Both the position numbers and the translations under genes were made by a program. Below the pieces are notes generated by a model. The model was not told the DNA's origin. It saw only the letters and a program-made list of their open reading frames with translations, and did no database searches. DNA of 5,441 nucleotides. It comes from Solirubrobacteraceae bacterium. Lineage in GTDB: Bacteria; Actinomycetota; Thermoleophilia; Solirubrobacterales; Solirubrobacteraceae. The stretch spans positions 1 to 5,441 of the forward strand of contig JASHQV010000054.1 of the NCBI GenBank assembly GCA_030038955.1. Direction: 5' to 3'. Every line of letters starts with the position of its first letter. Positions within the stretch are counted from its first letter, which is position 1. Positions 1 through 4,828 of the stretch are shown piece after piece.

Positions 1-114
1 CTCGGCGAGCGCGCCATTCGACGCCGGCTTGTTCGCGTGAGACTCGAGCATGAAGATCGCTTTCGCATAATCCTCGACCGATCTGGATCGAGAATCTGGT
101 AAGTCAGATTCCAT
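1..114 (-). CDS. DtxR/MntR-family metal-dependent repressor (N-terminal fragment)
   Basis: Only the first 38 codons are in the window; the gene runs off the left edge. Reading leftward from the ATG at 114-112, the product starts MESDLPDSRSRS and continues with VEDYAKAIFMLES, then ASNGALAE. The pattern V-E-D-Y-x-x-x-I-x-x-L-E followed by an LAE helix is the opening of the winged-helix DNA-binding domain of DtxR/IdeR/MntR proteins. Family members bind Fe(II) or Mn(II) and repress metal-uptake genes, or control metal efflux or storage. The metal-binding and dimerisation domains lie outside the window, so the metal cannot be assigned. No Shine-Dalgarno sequence precedes the ATG. A promoter whose -10 ends 6 nt before it suggests a leaderless mRNA, and a palindrome in that promoter suggests autoregulation. 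Family assignment is fairly secure; specificity is unknown. Confidence 0.78.
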   Translation of the reverse strand, partial: MESDLPDSRSRSVEDYAKAIFMLESHANKPASNGALAE

Positions 115-120
115 GTTTCT

Positions 121-148
121 ATTTTGGCACGCCAAAAACGGATGTCAA
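121..148 (-). promoter_or_regulatory. Promoter of the DtxR-type regulator, probably leaderless
   Basis: On the minus strand a perfect -35 TTGACA (148-143) is followed after 16 bp by CAAAAT (126-121), which matches four of six -10 positions. Six bases then separate it from the ATG at 114, so transcription would start at or next to the start codon. The absence of a Shine-Dalgarno sequence agrees. The -35 is clear; the -10 is inferred from spacing. Confidence 0.6.
122..137. promoter_or_regulatory. Palindromic operator, probable DtxR/MntR-type box
   Basis: TTTTGGCACGCCAAAA has two perfect 7-bp arms (TTTTGGC / GCCAAAA) around a 2-bp centre. It is AT-rich at the ends and GC-rich inside, like the TTAGG..CCTAA-type boxes of the DtxR family. 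It covers the distal part of the -35/-10 spacer and the -10 itself, so a bound protein would block RNA polymerase. Its place directly upstream of a DtxR-type gene makes autorepression the simplest reading. Which protein binds is inferred. Confidence 0.62.
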
Positions 149-209
149 GGGCCGACTGAGAAACGAGGGCGGCTCGTCGGCGGGGTCACGAGACGTCATC
201 GCCGTTGCC

Positions 210-257
210 AGCCGGCGCAGCTGTGAGCCGGCGCAGCTGTGAGCCGGCGCAGTTGCG
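210..257. repeat. 16-bp tandem direct repeat, three copies
   Basis: The unit AGCCGGCGCAGCTGTG occurs exactly at 210-225 and 226-241. A third copy at 242-257 reads AGCCGGCGCAGTTGCG, with two changes. Each exact unit carries a CAGCTG core. The array sits in the 237-bp gap between the DtxR-type gene and the methyltransferase and ends at a candidate -35 element (253-258). It could be a tandem binding site for an activator or simple slippage; the sequence alone does not decide. Confidence 0.75.
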
Positions 258-282
258 AATCGGCGACGAGTTTCTGTAGCTT
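253..282 (+). promoter_or_regulatory. Candidate promoter for the CmoB-like methyltransferase
   Basis: TTGCGA (253-258), an 18-bp spacer and TAGCTT (277-282) give a plausible sigma70-type promoter. The -35 is created by the diverged third repeat copy, because the exact copies have CTGTG where this one has TTGCG. Transcription would begin near 289, leaving a leader of about 60 nt with a good Shine-Dalgarno sequence. The -10 keeps only the TA...T positions, so support is moderate to weak. Confidence 0.35.
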
Positions 283-351
283 CCCGGCGGTCGCCTGCGG
301 GGGCGGTTGGATCGAGGGCGACTGAGCATGAAGCGAGATGGAGGTACGTGG

Positions 352-1134
352 ATGGCGAAGGAGGGTTCCGTCGTGCGCGAGTTCGTGGTCACTGAGGCGG
401 AGCGCAAGGTGGCGGAGCTGCTGCCGATCGACGCCGACCCCGAGGTCGCACGTGCGACCGTCGCGGCGGTTCCGTTCTGGTTTCACACGTTTGCGCTCGG
501 TCGCGAGCACGCGATCTATACGCCGGGAGCGGCGCGTGACCACCGCTACCGGCTGCCGTGGCTTCCAGACGACTTGACCGGCAAGACGATGCTCGACGTG
601 GGAACGTTCGACGGCTTCTACGCATTCCTGTGCGAGCACCGTGGCGCTGCGCGAGTGCTGGCGATCGACAACGAGCAGTACCGGCAGTGGGTCGCCGCCC
701 GCTGGGGGATCAAGCTGGAGGGCGGCACCGGCTTCCGCGTGATCCAGCGGTTGCTGGGCTCGCGTGCGGAGTACCGGCGGATGGACGCGTTCGCGCTCGA
801 TCGCCTGGAGGAGCAGTTCGACCTGGTGTGCTGCTTCGGGATCCTGCACCGGGTCGAGAACCCGCTGGGGTTGCTGCAGCAGCTGCGCACGGTGACCGCC
901 CCCGGCGGGACCGTGCTGATCGAGACCTATGGCCTGGACGACGATCGCGGCGCCCCCTCGATCCGCGTGTCGGAGCCCGGAGAGGTCTACGAGCGGGACG
1001 AGTTCGTGTACTGGGGCTTCGGCAAAGCGGCGCTCGAGCGGCTGGCGCGGATCGCAGGCTTCGTGGGCGCCGCTCAGCTGGAGATCGTCAACGTCGACGG
1101 TCATCCCCGGATCGTCGGGCGGCTGCGTACCTGA
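352..1134 (+). CDS. CmoB-like (DUF1698/Methyltransf_9-type) class I SAM methyltransferase
   Basis: Predicted 260 residues. The N-terminal part carries PFWFHTFALG (41-50) and TPG (57-59), as in CmoB-type proteins ahead of the Rossmann fold. SAM motif I is LDVGTFDGFYAF (81-92), the acidic end of strand 2 is AIDN (104-107), and the motif IV/V region is FDLVCCFGILHRVENP (156-171), followed by APGGTVLIET (183-192). Enterobacterial CmoB transfers a carboxymethyl group from carboxy-SAM to 5-hydroxyuridine-34 of tRNA. It is longer (about 320 residues) and partnered with CmoA, and no cmoA is visible here, so substrate and donor are open. The frame is also open from a TTG at 307 and an ATG at 328 (GAGGG 9 nt upstream). 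The ATG at 352 was chosen because GGAGG at 340-344 lies 7 nt upstream. Annotating it simply as a SAM methyltransferase is the safe alternative. Confidence 0.75.
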   Translation: MAKEGSVVREFVVTEAERKVAELLPIDADPEVARATVAAVPFWFHTFALGREHAIYTPGAARDHRYRLPWLPDDLTGKTMLDVGTFDGFYAFLCEHRGAARVLAIDNEQYRQWVAARWGIKLEGGTGFRVIQRLLGSRAEYRRMDAFALDRLEEQFDLVCCFGILHRVENPLGLLQQLRTVTAPGGTVLIETYGLDDDRGAPSIRVSEPGEVYERDEFVYWGFGKAALERLARIAGFVGAAQLEIVNVDGHPRIVGRLRT

Positions 1135-1161
1135 GCGCCATCGGCCGGGCGATCACAGCTT

Positions 1162-1189
1162 GTTCACAACCCGTTAGCAGGCGGGTAAC
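1162..1189 (+). promoter_or_regulatory. Candidate PhoP-binding direct repeats (Pho box)
   Basis: GTTCAC (1162-1167), GTTAGC (1173-1178) and GGTAAC (1184-1189) are spaced exactly 11 bp apart. That periodicity, with a GTTCAC/TTNACA core, is the known layout of PhoP sites in Streptomyces and Bacillus. The first unit matches well; the others match four of six bases. They lie 35-62 bp upstream of a glycerophosphodiesterase start, a gene class often under phosphate-starvation control. The spacing is seen; PhoP binding is inferred. Confidence 0.38.
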
Positions 1190-1205
1190 GGCCTCGCGGG
1201 GCCGT
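1188..1205 (+). other. Short inverted repeat upstream of the phosphodiesterase start
   Basis: ACGGCC (1188-1193) and GGCCGT (1200-1205) form a perfect 6-bp stem around a 6-nt loop, 18 nt before the ATG at 1224. There is no T-run, so it is not a convincing terminator. If transcribed it could affect translation of a gene with no clear Shine-Dalgarno sequence. It may also be chance in GC-rich DNA. Confidence 0.3.
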
Positions 1206-1223
1206 CCGGCTGAGATTCATCTG

Positions 1224-1961
1224 ATGCCAGCGATCATCGCCCACCGGCTCGGCCGGGCGTACGGCCCGGACTCGTCACGTCAGGCGCTGGAGCGCTCGCT
1301 CGCCCAGCCGGTCGAGGGGCTCGAAACCGACTGCTGCCTGACTGCCGACGGCGAGGTCGTGCTGCTGCACGACCCGCTGCTGCCGCTCGGGACGACGATC
1401 TCCGGGTGGGCGCATGAGCGAACCGCCGCGGACATCCTCAGCGCGCGTCTACTCGACCGCCACGGGCAGCCAACGGGCGAGCGCCCGCTGCTGCTCGACA
1501 ACCTGCTCGAGCTCGTGCCCCCCGATCTGACGCTGCAGCTGGAGATCAAGGCGCACGTCGACCCCGCGCTCGCCGCGCGGACCACGAGGCTCGTGTGCGA
1601 GCGGCTGGCGAAGCGCCGGGATCGGGCGCGAACCGAGATCCTCAGCTTCTGGTCGGGCGCCTGCCAGGTGGCCGCCGAGCTGGGCTTCCGCGCCCGGCTC
1701 GTGATCATCGCCGAGTACCGGATCGACGCCCTCTGCGGCTGGGCTGAGCGCATCCGCCTGCACGGCGTCTGCGTCGAGCAGTTTCTCCTCTCACCGGCGC
1801 TGGTCGCATCGGTCCGGCAGGCCGGGCTCAGCCTCACTACTGGCACGGTCAACCGCTCCGAGGCGCTCGCAGCACTGCTCCCGTTCGAGCTCGACGCGAT
1901 CTCCAGCGACTGCCCGCACGAGCTACGGGCGGCGCTCACCGAGCTGCCGCTCGCGGCCTGA
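1224..1961 (+). CDS. Glycerophosphodiester phosphodiesterase (GDPD) family protein
   Basis: A 245-residue protein, a usual size for cytoplasmic UgpQ-type enzymes. The family hydrolyses glycerophosphodiesters to glycerol-3-phosphate and an alcohol, feeding phosphate and carbon recycling. The TIM-barrel active-site signature is visible: AHR (6-8) with catalytic H7, LETD (33-36) with metal ligands E34 and D36, LLHDPLL (47-53) with second catalytic H49, and QLEIK (105-109) with E107 and K109. Two usual motifs are altered: HRG is HRLG (L9), and PEN(T) is PDSS (D16), which may affect metal geometry or substrate. No signal peptide or membrane segment is seen. The ATG at 1224 is placed at the GDPD motif start; only a weak ribosome site precedes it. 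The 89-bp gap upstream holds Pho-box-like repeats, so the gene is probably transcribed separately from the methyltransferase. Confidence 0.85.
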   Translation: MPAIIAHRLGRAYGPDSSRQALERSLAQPVEGLETDCCLTADGEVVLLHDPLLPLGTTISGWAHERTAADILSARLLDRHGQPTGERPLLLDNLLELVPPDLTLQLEIKAHVDPALAARTTRLVCERLAKRRDRARTEILSFWSGACQVAAELGFRARLVIIAEYRIDALCGWAERIRLHGVCVEQFLLSPALVASVRQAGLSLTTGTVNRSEALAALLPFELDAISSDCPHELRAALTELPLAA

Positions 1962-1994
1962 GGTCGACCGCCGACTACACCCATGGCCTCTGCA

Positions 1995-2025
1995 GGGACA
2001 TGGTCGGGGTCGGAGCGGCTAAACT
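1995..2025 (+). promoter_or_regulatory. Weak candidate promoter for the cold-shock gene
   Basis: TAAACT (2020-2025), inside GGCTAAACT, matches four of six -10 bases. GGGACA (1995-2000) resembles a -35, but the 19-bp spacer is long. If used, the leader would be about 100 nt, compatible with the long 5' UTRs known for cold-shock genes. Nothing better was found in the 173-bp gap. Confidence 0.25.
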
Positions 2026-2134
2026 CGCGTTGCTCAGGCTGGGCGAAATGCTCGGCGAACTTGTGTCGGCGTCCGTAGTTGTTGCTTTTGCACCTCCCAC
2101 GTTTCGCAGCACACGACCTCCCGGGAGGGAACGC

Positions 2135-2338
2135 ATGGCAACCGGAACCGTGAAGTGGTTCAGCGACGAGAAGGGCTACGGCTTCATCACGCCCGATGAT
2201 GCCGGCAAGGATCTGTTCGTTCATCACTCAGCGATCGCCGGCAGCGGCTTCAAGTCGCTGGCCGAGGGCGCGAAGGTGTCGTTCGATACCGAACAGGGTC
2301 CGAAGGGCCCAGCGGCGGCGAACGTCCAGCTGGTCTAG
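2135..2338 (+). CDS. cspA: CspA-family cold-shock protein
   Basis: A 67-residue protein forming one complete cold-shock domain, the standard CspA length. It opens MATGTVKWF with aromatic W8 and F9. RNP1 is KGYGFI (13-18) and RNP2 is DLFVHH (26-31), followed by SAI and an EGAKVSFDTEQGPKGPAAANV tail region. Such proteins bind single-stranded RNA and DNA and act as RNA chaperones; many are constitutive, so the name does not prove cold induction. The frame is open upstream to 2000, but the ATG at 2135 begins exactly at the conserved domain and follows GGGAGGGA at 2123-2130, a strong Shine-Dalgarno sequence. It is monocistronic and converges on a minus-strand gene. Family is near certain; the specific paralogue name is by convention only. 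Confidence 0.96.
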   Translation: MATGTVKWFSDEKGYGFITPDDAGKDLFVHHSAIAGSGFKSLAEGAKVSFDTEQGPKGPAAANVQLV

Positions 2339-2379
2339 CCCGCGCAGAGCGCCACCGCGCACGCGGGAGCCGCAACCAC

Positions 2380-2407
2380 GACCCTGGCCATTGCCATGGC
2401 CAGGGTC
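2380..2407. terminator. Probable bidirectional terminator hairpin
   Basis: GACCCTGGCCAT (2380-2391) and ATGGCCAGGGTC (2396-2407) form a perfect 12-bp stem with a TGCC loop. It lies between the convergent stops of the cold-shock gene (2338) and the YdeI-family gene (2432). No T-tract follows on either strand, so it resembles the U-less hairpins proposed for actinobacteria. The hairpin is certain; terminator function is inferred from position. Confidence 0.6.
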
Positions 2408-2431
2408 CGCATCGGCGCGGGATCGATCGAG

Positions 2432-3016
2432 CTAGCCGCGCGCGACGGTCTTGCGCTGGCTCAGAAGATCGATGTAGTTCGCGATCCGGTCGGCACGGCG
2501 CTTGGGGTCCTTGGTGTGGTGAAGCCGGTACAGGAACTTGTAGCGCTCTGCGCCCGCGAGGGTCTCAAAGAACTCCCGTGCCTCGGGGTGCTCACATAGC
2601 GCTGCCTGCAGGTCCTCTGGAACCGTTGCCTTGCTCTGCGGCGCATAGGCATCATCGAGTCGTCCGTCGGCCTCCGCGGCTCGGAGCTCCGCGAGACCGG
2701 TCGGCTTCATGCGGCCTTCGGCGATCAGCCGTCGAGCGCGCTCACGGTTGACCGCCGACCACTTGCTGCGCGGTCGACGCGGCGTGAAGCGCTGCCGGAA
2801 GAAATGCTCGTCGTGGCGGGCCAGCTGCCCGTCGATCCAGCCGAAGCAGATCGCCTCCTCGATCGCCTCCGCTTGCGTGACGGTCGCCTGCGGCGAACCC
2901 TGCTTGGCGATCTTCAGCCAAACGCCCGCCGCGCGGGCATGGTTGACGCTCAGCCATCGTCCCCACGCGGCCGCATCCGGCAGCTCGAGAATCGGCTCGT
3001 CCCGGGCAGTTGCCAT
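2432..3016 (-). CDS. YdeI/OmpD-associated (OmdA-type) family protein
   Basis: A 194-residue protein from the ATG at 3016-3014. The family pattern is clear: an N-terminal WGRWLSVNH (18-26) and GVWLKIAKQ (31-39), then the core EEAICFGWIDGQ (53-64), FRQRFTPRRPRSKWS (73-87), VNRERARRLIAEGRM (89-103), and a C-terminal helical part ending with a KDPKRRADRI stretch. Homologues are called YdeI or bacteriocin-protection proteins and have been linked to peptide-stress resistance in enterobacteria. The molecular activity is not established, and a role here should not be assumed. No signal peptide is seen. GGAGAG lies only 2 nt before this ATG, closer than usual. The frame is open upstream, with TTG at 3067 and GTG at 3079 as alternatives, but family similarity begins at 3016. 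It lies downstream of the GNAT gene on the same strand after 148 bp. Confidence 0.85.
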   Translation of the reverse strand: MATARDEPILELPDAAAWGRWLSVNHARAAGVWLKIAKQGSPQATVTQAEAIEEAICFGWIDGQLARHDEHFFRQRFTPRRPRSKWSAVNRERARRLIAEGRMKPTGLAELRAAEADGRLDDAYAPQSKATVPEDLQAALCEHPEAREFFETLAGAERYKFLYRLHHTKDPKRRADRIANYIDLLSQRKTVARG

Positions 3017-3164
3017 CTCTCCAAGGATGACGGACGCGGCTCGATCGCCCCAGACCCGCTTCGCCAAGGCAACGAGCACCTCGCCACCAATGACTTCAGC
3101 CCCGGTAAGCGCGGCAGGTTGGATCCCGGCTGATGCGTCGTCTCGGTCGGTGTTGCGGTTCGTG

Positions 3165-3695
3165 TCAGGCCGGGGTTGCCGACCTGCTAGGTCCCGCGTC
3201 GCGGAGGTCCAGTTCGTATGTCTGGCCGGTGAGCTGGACGCCGAAGCTGTGGTGCTCCTCTTCGGCGACCAGCACGAAGCCAAGGTCGAGGTAGATGCTG
3301 CGTGCCGCGGCGAGTGGGTGGTTGGTCCAGAGCCGCGCGCGTCGGTATCCGGCGTCTCGGGCGAACTCGAGTGCGGTGCTGACTAGGCGGTGTCCGAGCC
3401 GGTGGCCGCGGGCAGCGGGATCGACGAGCAGGATCCGGAGCTTGGCGACCGTCGGCTCGGCATCGGGGACGCAGAACACGCAGCCGACGCGCCGATCGCC
3501 GAGCTCGGCGATCCAGGCGGCGCTGGTGGTTGGCGTCCGGTCGTGGGTGAAGTCCGCGACGATCTGCAGGACGAGCTCCTCGAACTCGGTGTTCCAACCG
3601 AACTCCTGGGCGTAGATCTCGCCGTGGGCCATGACGACCCAGCCGAGGTCTCCGGGCCTGCCTAGCTTTCGTATCTGCGCCTCGCCCTGCGACAT
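3165..3695 (-). CDS. GNAT-family N-acetyltransferase (MarR-GNAT C-half type)
   Basis: A 176-residue acetyl-CoA-dependent acetyltransferase. The N-terminal RPGDLGWVVMAHGEIYAQEFG (starting at residue 13) and the C-terminal HHSFG...GQTYELDL closely resemble the second half of the known MarR-GNAT fusion proteins, but here no MarR domain is attached. Core GNAT features are AKLRILLVDP (84-93, motif A strand), ARGHRLGHRLV (95-105, the pyrophosphate loop, with Arg where RxxGxG normally has its first Gly), and LWTNH...YLDLGF (122-140), with Y135 in the usual general-acid position. Substrate is unknown; small amines, amino acids or peptides are typical of the superfamily. The ATG at 3695 follows AAGGGAGA with short spacing. 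It is divergent from a TetR-type gene 45 bp away and shares a 22-bp palindrome with it, so repression by that regulator is likely. Confidence 0.88.
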   Translation of the reverse strand: MSQGEAQIRKLGRPGDLGWVVMAHGEIYAQEFGWNTEFEELVLQIVADFTHDRTPTTSAAWIAELGDRRVGCVFCVPDAEPTVAKLRILLVDPAARGHRLGHRLVSTALEFARDAGYRRARLWTNHPLAAARSIYLDLGFVLVAEEEHHSFGVQLTGQTYELDLRDAGPSRSATPA

Positions 3696-3706
3696 GCTCT
3701 CCCTTT

Positions 3707-3728
3707 TACTGAAACGATCGTTTCAGTA
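3707..3728. promoter_or_regulatory. 22-bp perfect palindrome, probable TetR-type operator
   Basis: Half-site TACTGAAACGA is followed directly by its exact reverse complement, giving 22 bp without mismatch. It lies in the 45-bp gap between the GNAT start (3695) and the TetR-type start (3741). TetR-family dimers bind palindromes of this size, most often in the promoter they share with a divergent target. On the plus strand it overlaps TTTACT (3705-3710) and TAGGAT (3727-3732), a weak -35/-10 pair with 16-bp spacing. Control of both genes is inferred. Confidence 0.85.
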
Positions 3729-3740
3729 GGATAGCGGGTC

Positions 3741-4310
3741 ATGCCTGCTCAGGCACCGTCCTCGCCGCGGCGCGAGCAACTGCTCGAAGCCGCCTACCTG
3801 TACGTGCTCGAGCATGGCCTCAGCGACGTCTCGCTGCGGCCGCTCGCGCGGGCCATCGGTTCAAGCCCACGGGTGCTGCTGTTCCTGTTCGACAGCAAGG
3901 ACGGTCTGATCAAGGCGTTGCTGGCTCGAGCGCGCGAGGACGAACGCCTGCTGATCGAGGAGCTGCGTGCCGCTGACACGGCAACCATGCCAGCTGTCGC
4001 CGCCCAGATCTGGCAGTGGCTCGCCGCCCCCGAGCACCGCGGGCTGCTCGTCCTCTGGGCCGAGAGCTACGCCCGCTCGCTCGTCGAACCGCACGGCGCG
4101 TGGAGCGGCTTTGCCTCCGCCACCGTCGAGGACTGGCTCGGGCTCCTCGCCACCGCCCAGCCGCCTGAGCGACGCGATACGGCACAGGCCCTCGCTGAGC
4201 GGACTTTCGTCCTTGCTGTCCTACGCGGCGCCCTGCTCGACCTCCTCGCCACCGGCGACCAGCAGCGAACCACCTCAGCAGTCCAACTCGCAATCGACAC
4301 ACCGGCCTAG
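3741..4310 (+). CDS. TetR/AcrR-family transcriptional regulator
   Basis: A 189-residue one-component repressor of normal family length. The N-terminal helix-turn-helix spans about residues 10-56: RREQLLEAAYLYVLEHG (10-26), then VSLRPLARAIGSSPRVLLFLF (30-50) with the recognition helix, then DSKDGLIKALL (51-61), the usual F.sK..L ending. The remainder is helical and variable, with W103, W125 and W136 that could line a ligand pocket; the ligand cannot be read from sequence. The ATG at 3741 has only a weak AGGA upstream, and a TAGGAT -10-like element ends 8 nt before it, so a nearly leaderless mRNA is possible. It is divergent from the GNAT gene across a perfect palindrome, the classic local-repressor layout. 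It likely represses both itself and the acetyltransferase. Confidence 0.92.
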   Translation: MPAQAPSSPRREQLLEAAYLYVLEHGLSDVSLRPLARAIGSSPRVLLFLFDSKDGLIKALLARAREDERLLIEELRAADTATMPAVAAQIWQWLAAPEHRGLLVLWAESYARSLVEPHGAWSGFASATVEDWLGLLATAQPPERRDTAQALAERTFVLAVLRGALLDLLATGDQQRTTSAVQLAIDTPA

Positions 4311-4340
4311 AGGAGGGGACAACCCACCGGCTGCCCGTTC

Positions 4341-4362
4341 GCTCCCCGGGACATCGGGGAGC
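4341..4362 (+). terminator. Possible terminator of the TetR-type gene
   Basis: A perfect 8-bp GC-rich stem with loop GGACAT, 30 bp after the TetR stop codon. There is no U-tract. Its position fits a terminator, but a regulatory hairpin or chance is possible. Confidence 0.35.
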
Positions 4363-4531
4363 TTGGGCCTGCCGCGGCAGGTCGGAGACCGCCGCAACAG
4401 GTCGATCCCACGATGCCGCGCGAGTCGTGCTTGCGCTCGTAGGCGGGCGTTCTCATCGCCAAGCGGGCGAGCGTCACCTTGGAACGCACGCAGAGGTGGG
4501 GGCTCGCACCTGGCTTTAGGCGTGCGGTGCG

Positions 4532-4558
4532 ATGACGTCGCCCGCGGGGGGCTACCGT
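4532..4558 (+). promoter_or_regulatory. Candidate promoter of the small coiled-coil gene, probably leaderless
   Basis: ATGACG (4532-4537) and TACCGT (4553-4558) with a 15-bp spacer resemble an actinobacterial promoter. The -10 ends 6 nt before the ATG at 4565, the same spacing as at the DtxR-type gene, and no ribosome site precedes the ATG. Transcription would start at the start codon. The short spacer lowers confidence. Confidence 0.42.
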
Positions 4559-4564
4559 TGGGGC

Positions 4565-4825
4565 ATGGCTGCCGACGACTCCGTAAGTCGGCTTGAGCGG
4601 GAGCTTGAGACCGTCGAGCGGTCGATGTCGGCGGTCGGGACGTTGAGTGTGGAGCAGGCGCAACGGGTCGCTGAGCGCGTGGACCGCTTGGCGTCGCAGC
4701 TGCTGGAGATCACGACGCCTGAACCGTGGGGTGCCGTGCACGCACGGCTCGGCACGACGCCCGCCAGCGGCGAGGACTTCTCAGCGCTGATGGGCGAGTT
4801 GGGTTCGCCCGACGGCGAAGGCTGA
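4565..4825 (+). CDS. Small coiled-coil protein, candidate antitoxin-like partner
   Basis: An 86-residue protein I cannot assign to a family. Residues 6-48 are strongly helical and charged with heptad-like hydrophobics (L10, L14, V17, then V35, V39, L42, L46), so a coiled coil or helical dimer is likely. A W55-containing linker follows, then an acidic C-terminus with FSALMGELGSPDGEG. No signal peptide or membrane segment is present. The start at 4565 is supported by the -10-like element 6 nt upstream; the frame is open to 4532 but without a better start. The next gene begins 3 nt after this stop, so the two are probably co-transcribed. A small, acidic, helical first gene followed by a RelE-like second gene is the layout of many type II toxin-antitoxin operons. 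That role is inferred from context only. Confidence 0.65.
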   Translation: MAADDSVSRLERELETVERSMSAVGTLSVEQAQRVAERVDRLASQLLEITTPEPWGAVHARLGTTPASGEDFSALMGELGSPDGEG

Positions 4826-4828
4826 CGG

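Larger units (their letters stand above)
4311..4564. other. 254-bp gap after the TetR gene with two inverted repeats
   Basis: No convincing gene was found. AGGAGGGG (4311-4318) directly follows the TetR stop but has no start codon at usable distance. GCTCCCCG (4341-4348) and CGGGGAGC (4355-4362) form an 8-bp stem with a 6-nt loop, followed by a perfect 14-bp palindrome CCTGCCGCGGCAGG (4368-4381). The first hairpin may end the TetR transcript although no T-run follows. The right end contains the candidate promoter of the next gene. The rest shows nothing I recognise. Confidence 0.5.

Noticed and set aside
196..1104. Long minus-strand open frame opposite the methyltransferase
   Set aside because: It is a shadow of a GC-rich gene. 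The plus-strand protein has clear SAM-binding motifs, while the minus-strand product has no recognisable domain and runs through the tandem repeat.
558..1223. Upstream extension of the phosphodiesterase frame
   Set aside because: The extension overlaps the methyltransferase in another frame and is Arg-rich without motifs. The GDPD domain starts at 1224.
2000..2134. 45-codon N-terminal extension of the cold-shock protein
   Set aside because: The ATG at 2135 has a strong Shine-Dalgarno sequence and gives the standard 67-residue domain. The upstream stretch is better read as promoter and leader.
1280..2227. Long minus-strand open frame opposite the phosphodiesterase and the start of the cold-shock gene
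   Set aside because: Its product is Ser/Arg-rich and low in complexity, and the plus strand carries two well-recognised proteins.
3017..3283. N-terminal extension of the YdeI-family frame into the GNAT gene
   Set aside because: Part overlaps the GNAT coding region and the remainder has no family similarity. Starts at 3067 or 3079 remain possible but less likely than 3016.
4395..4412. GGTCGATCCC resembling a tRNA T-loop
   Set aside because: No acceptor, D-arm or anticodon stem could be placed around it.
4383..4520. Minus-strand stretch encoding LGDENARLRAQ, considered as an IS3 transposase (OrfA) remnant
   Set aside because: It is too short, with no downstream transposase motif, no terminal inverted repeats and no target duplication.
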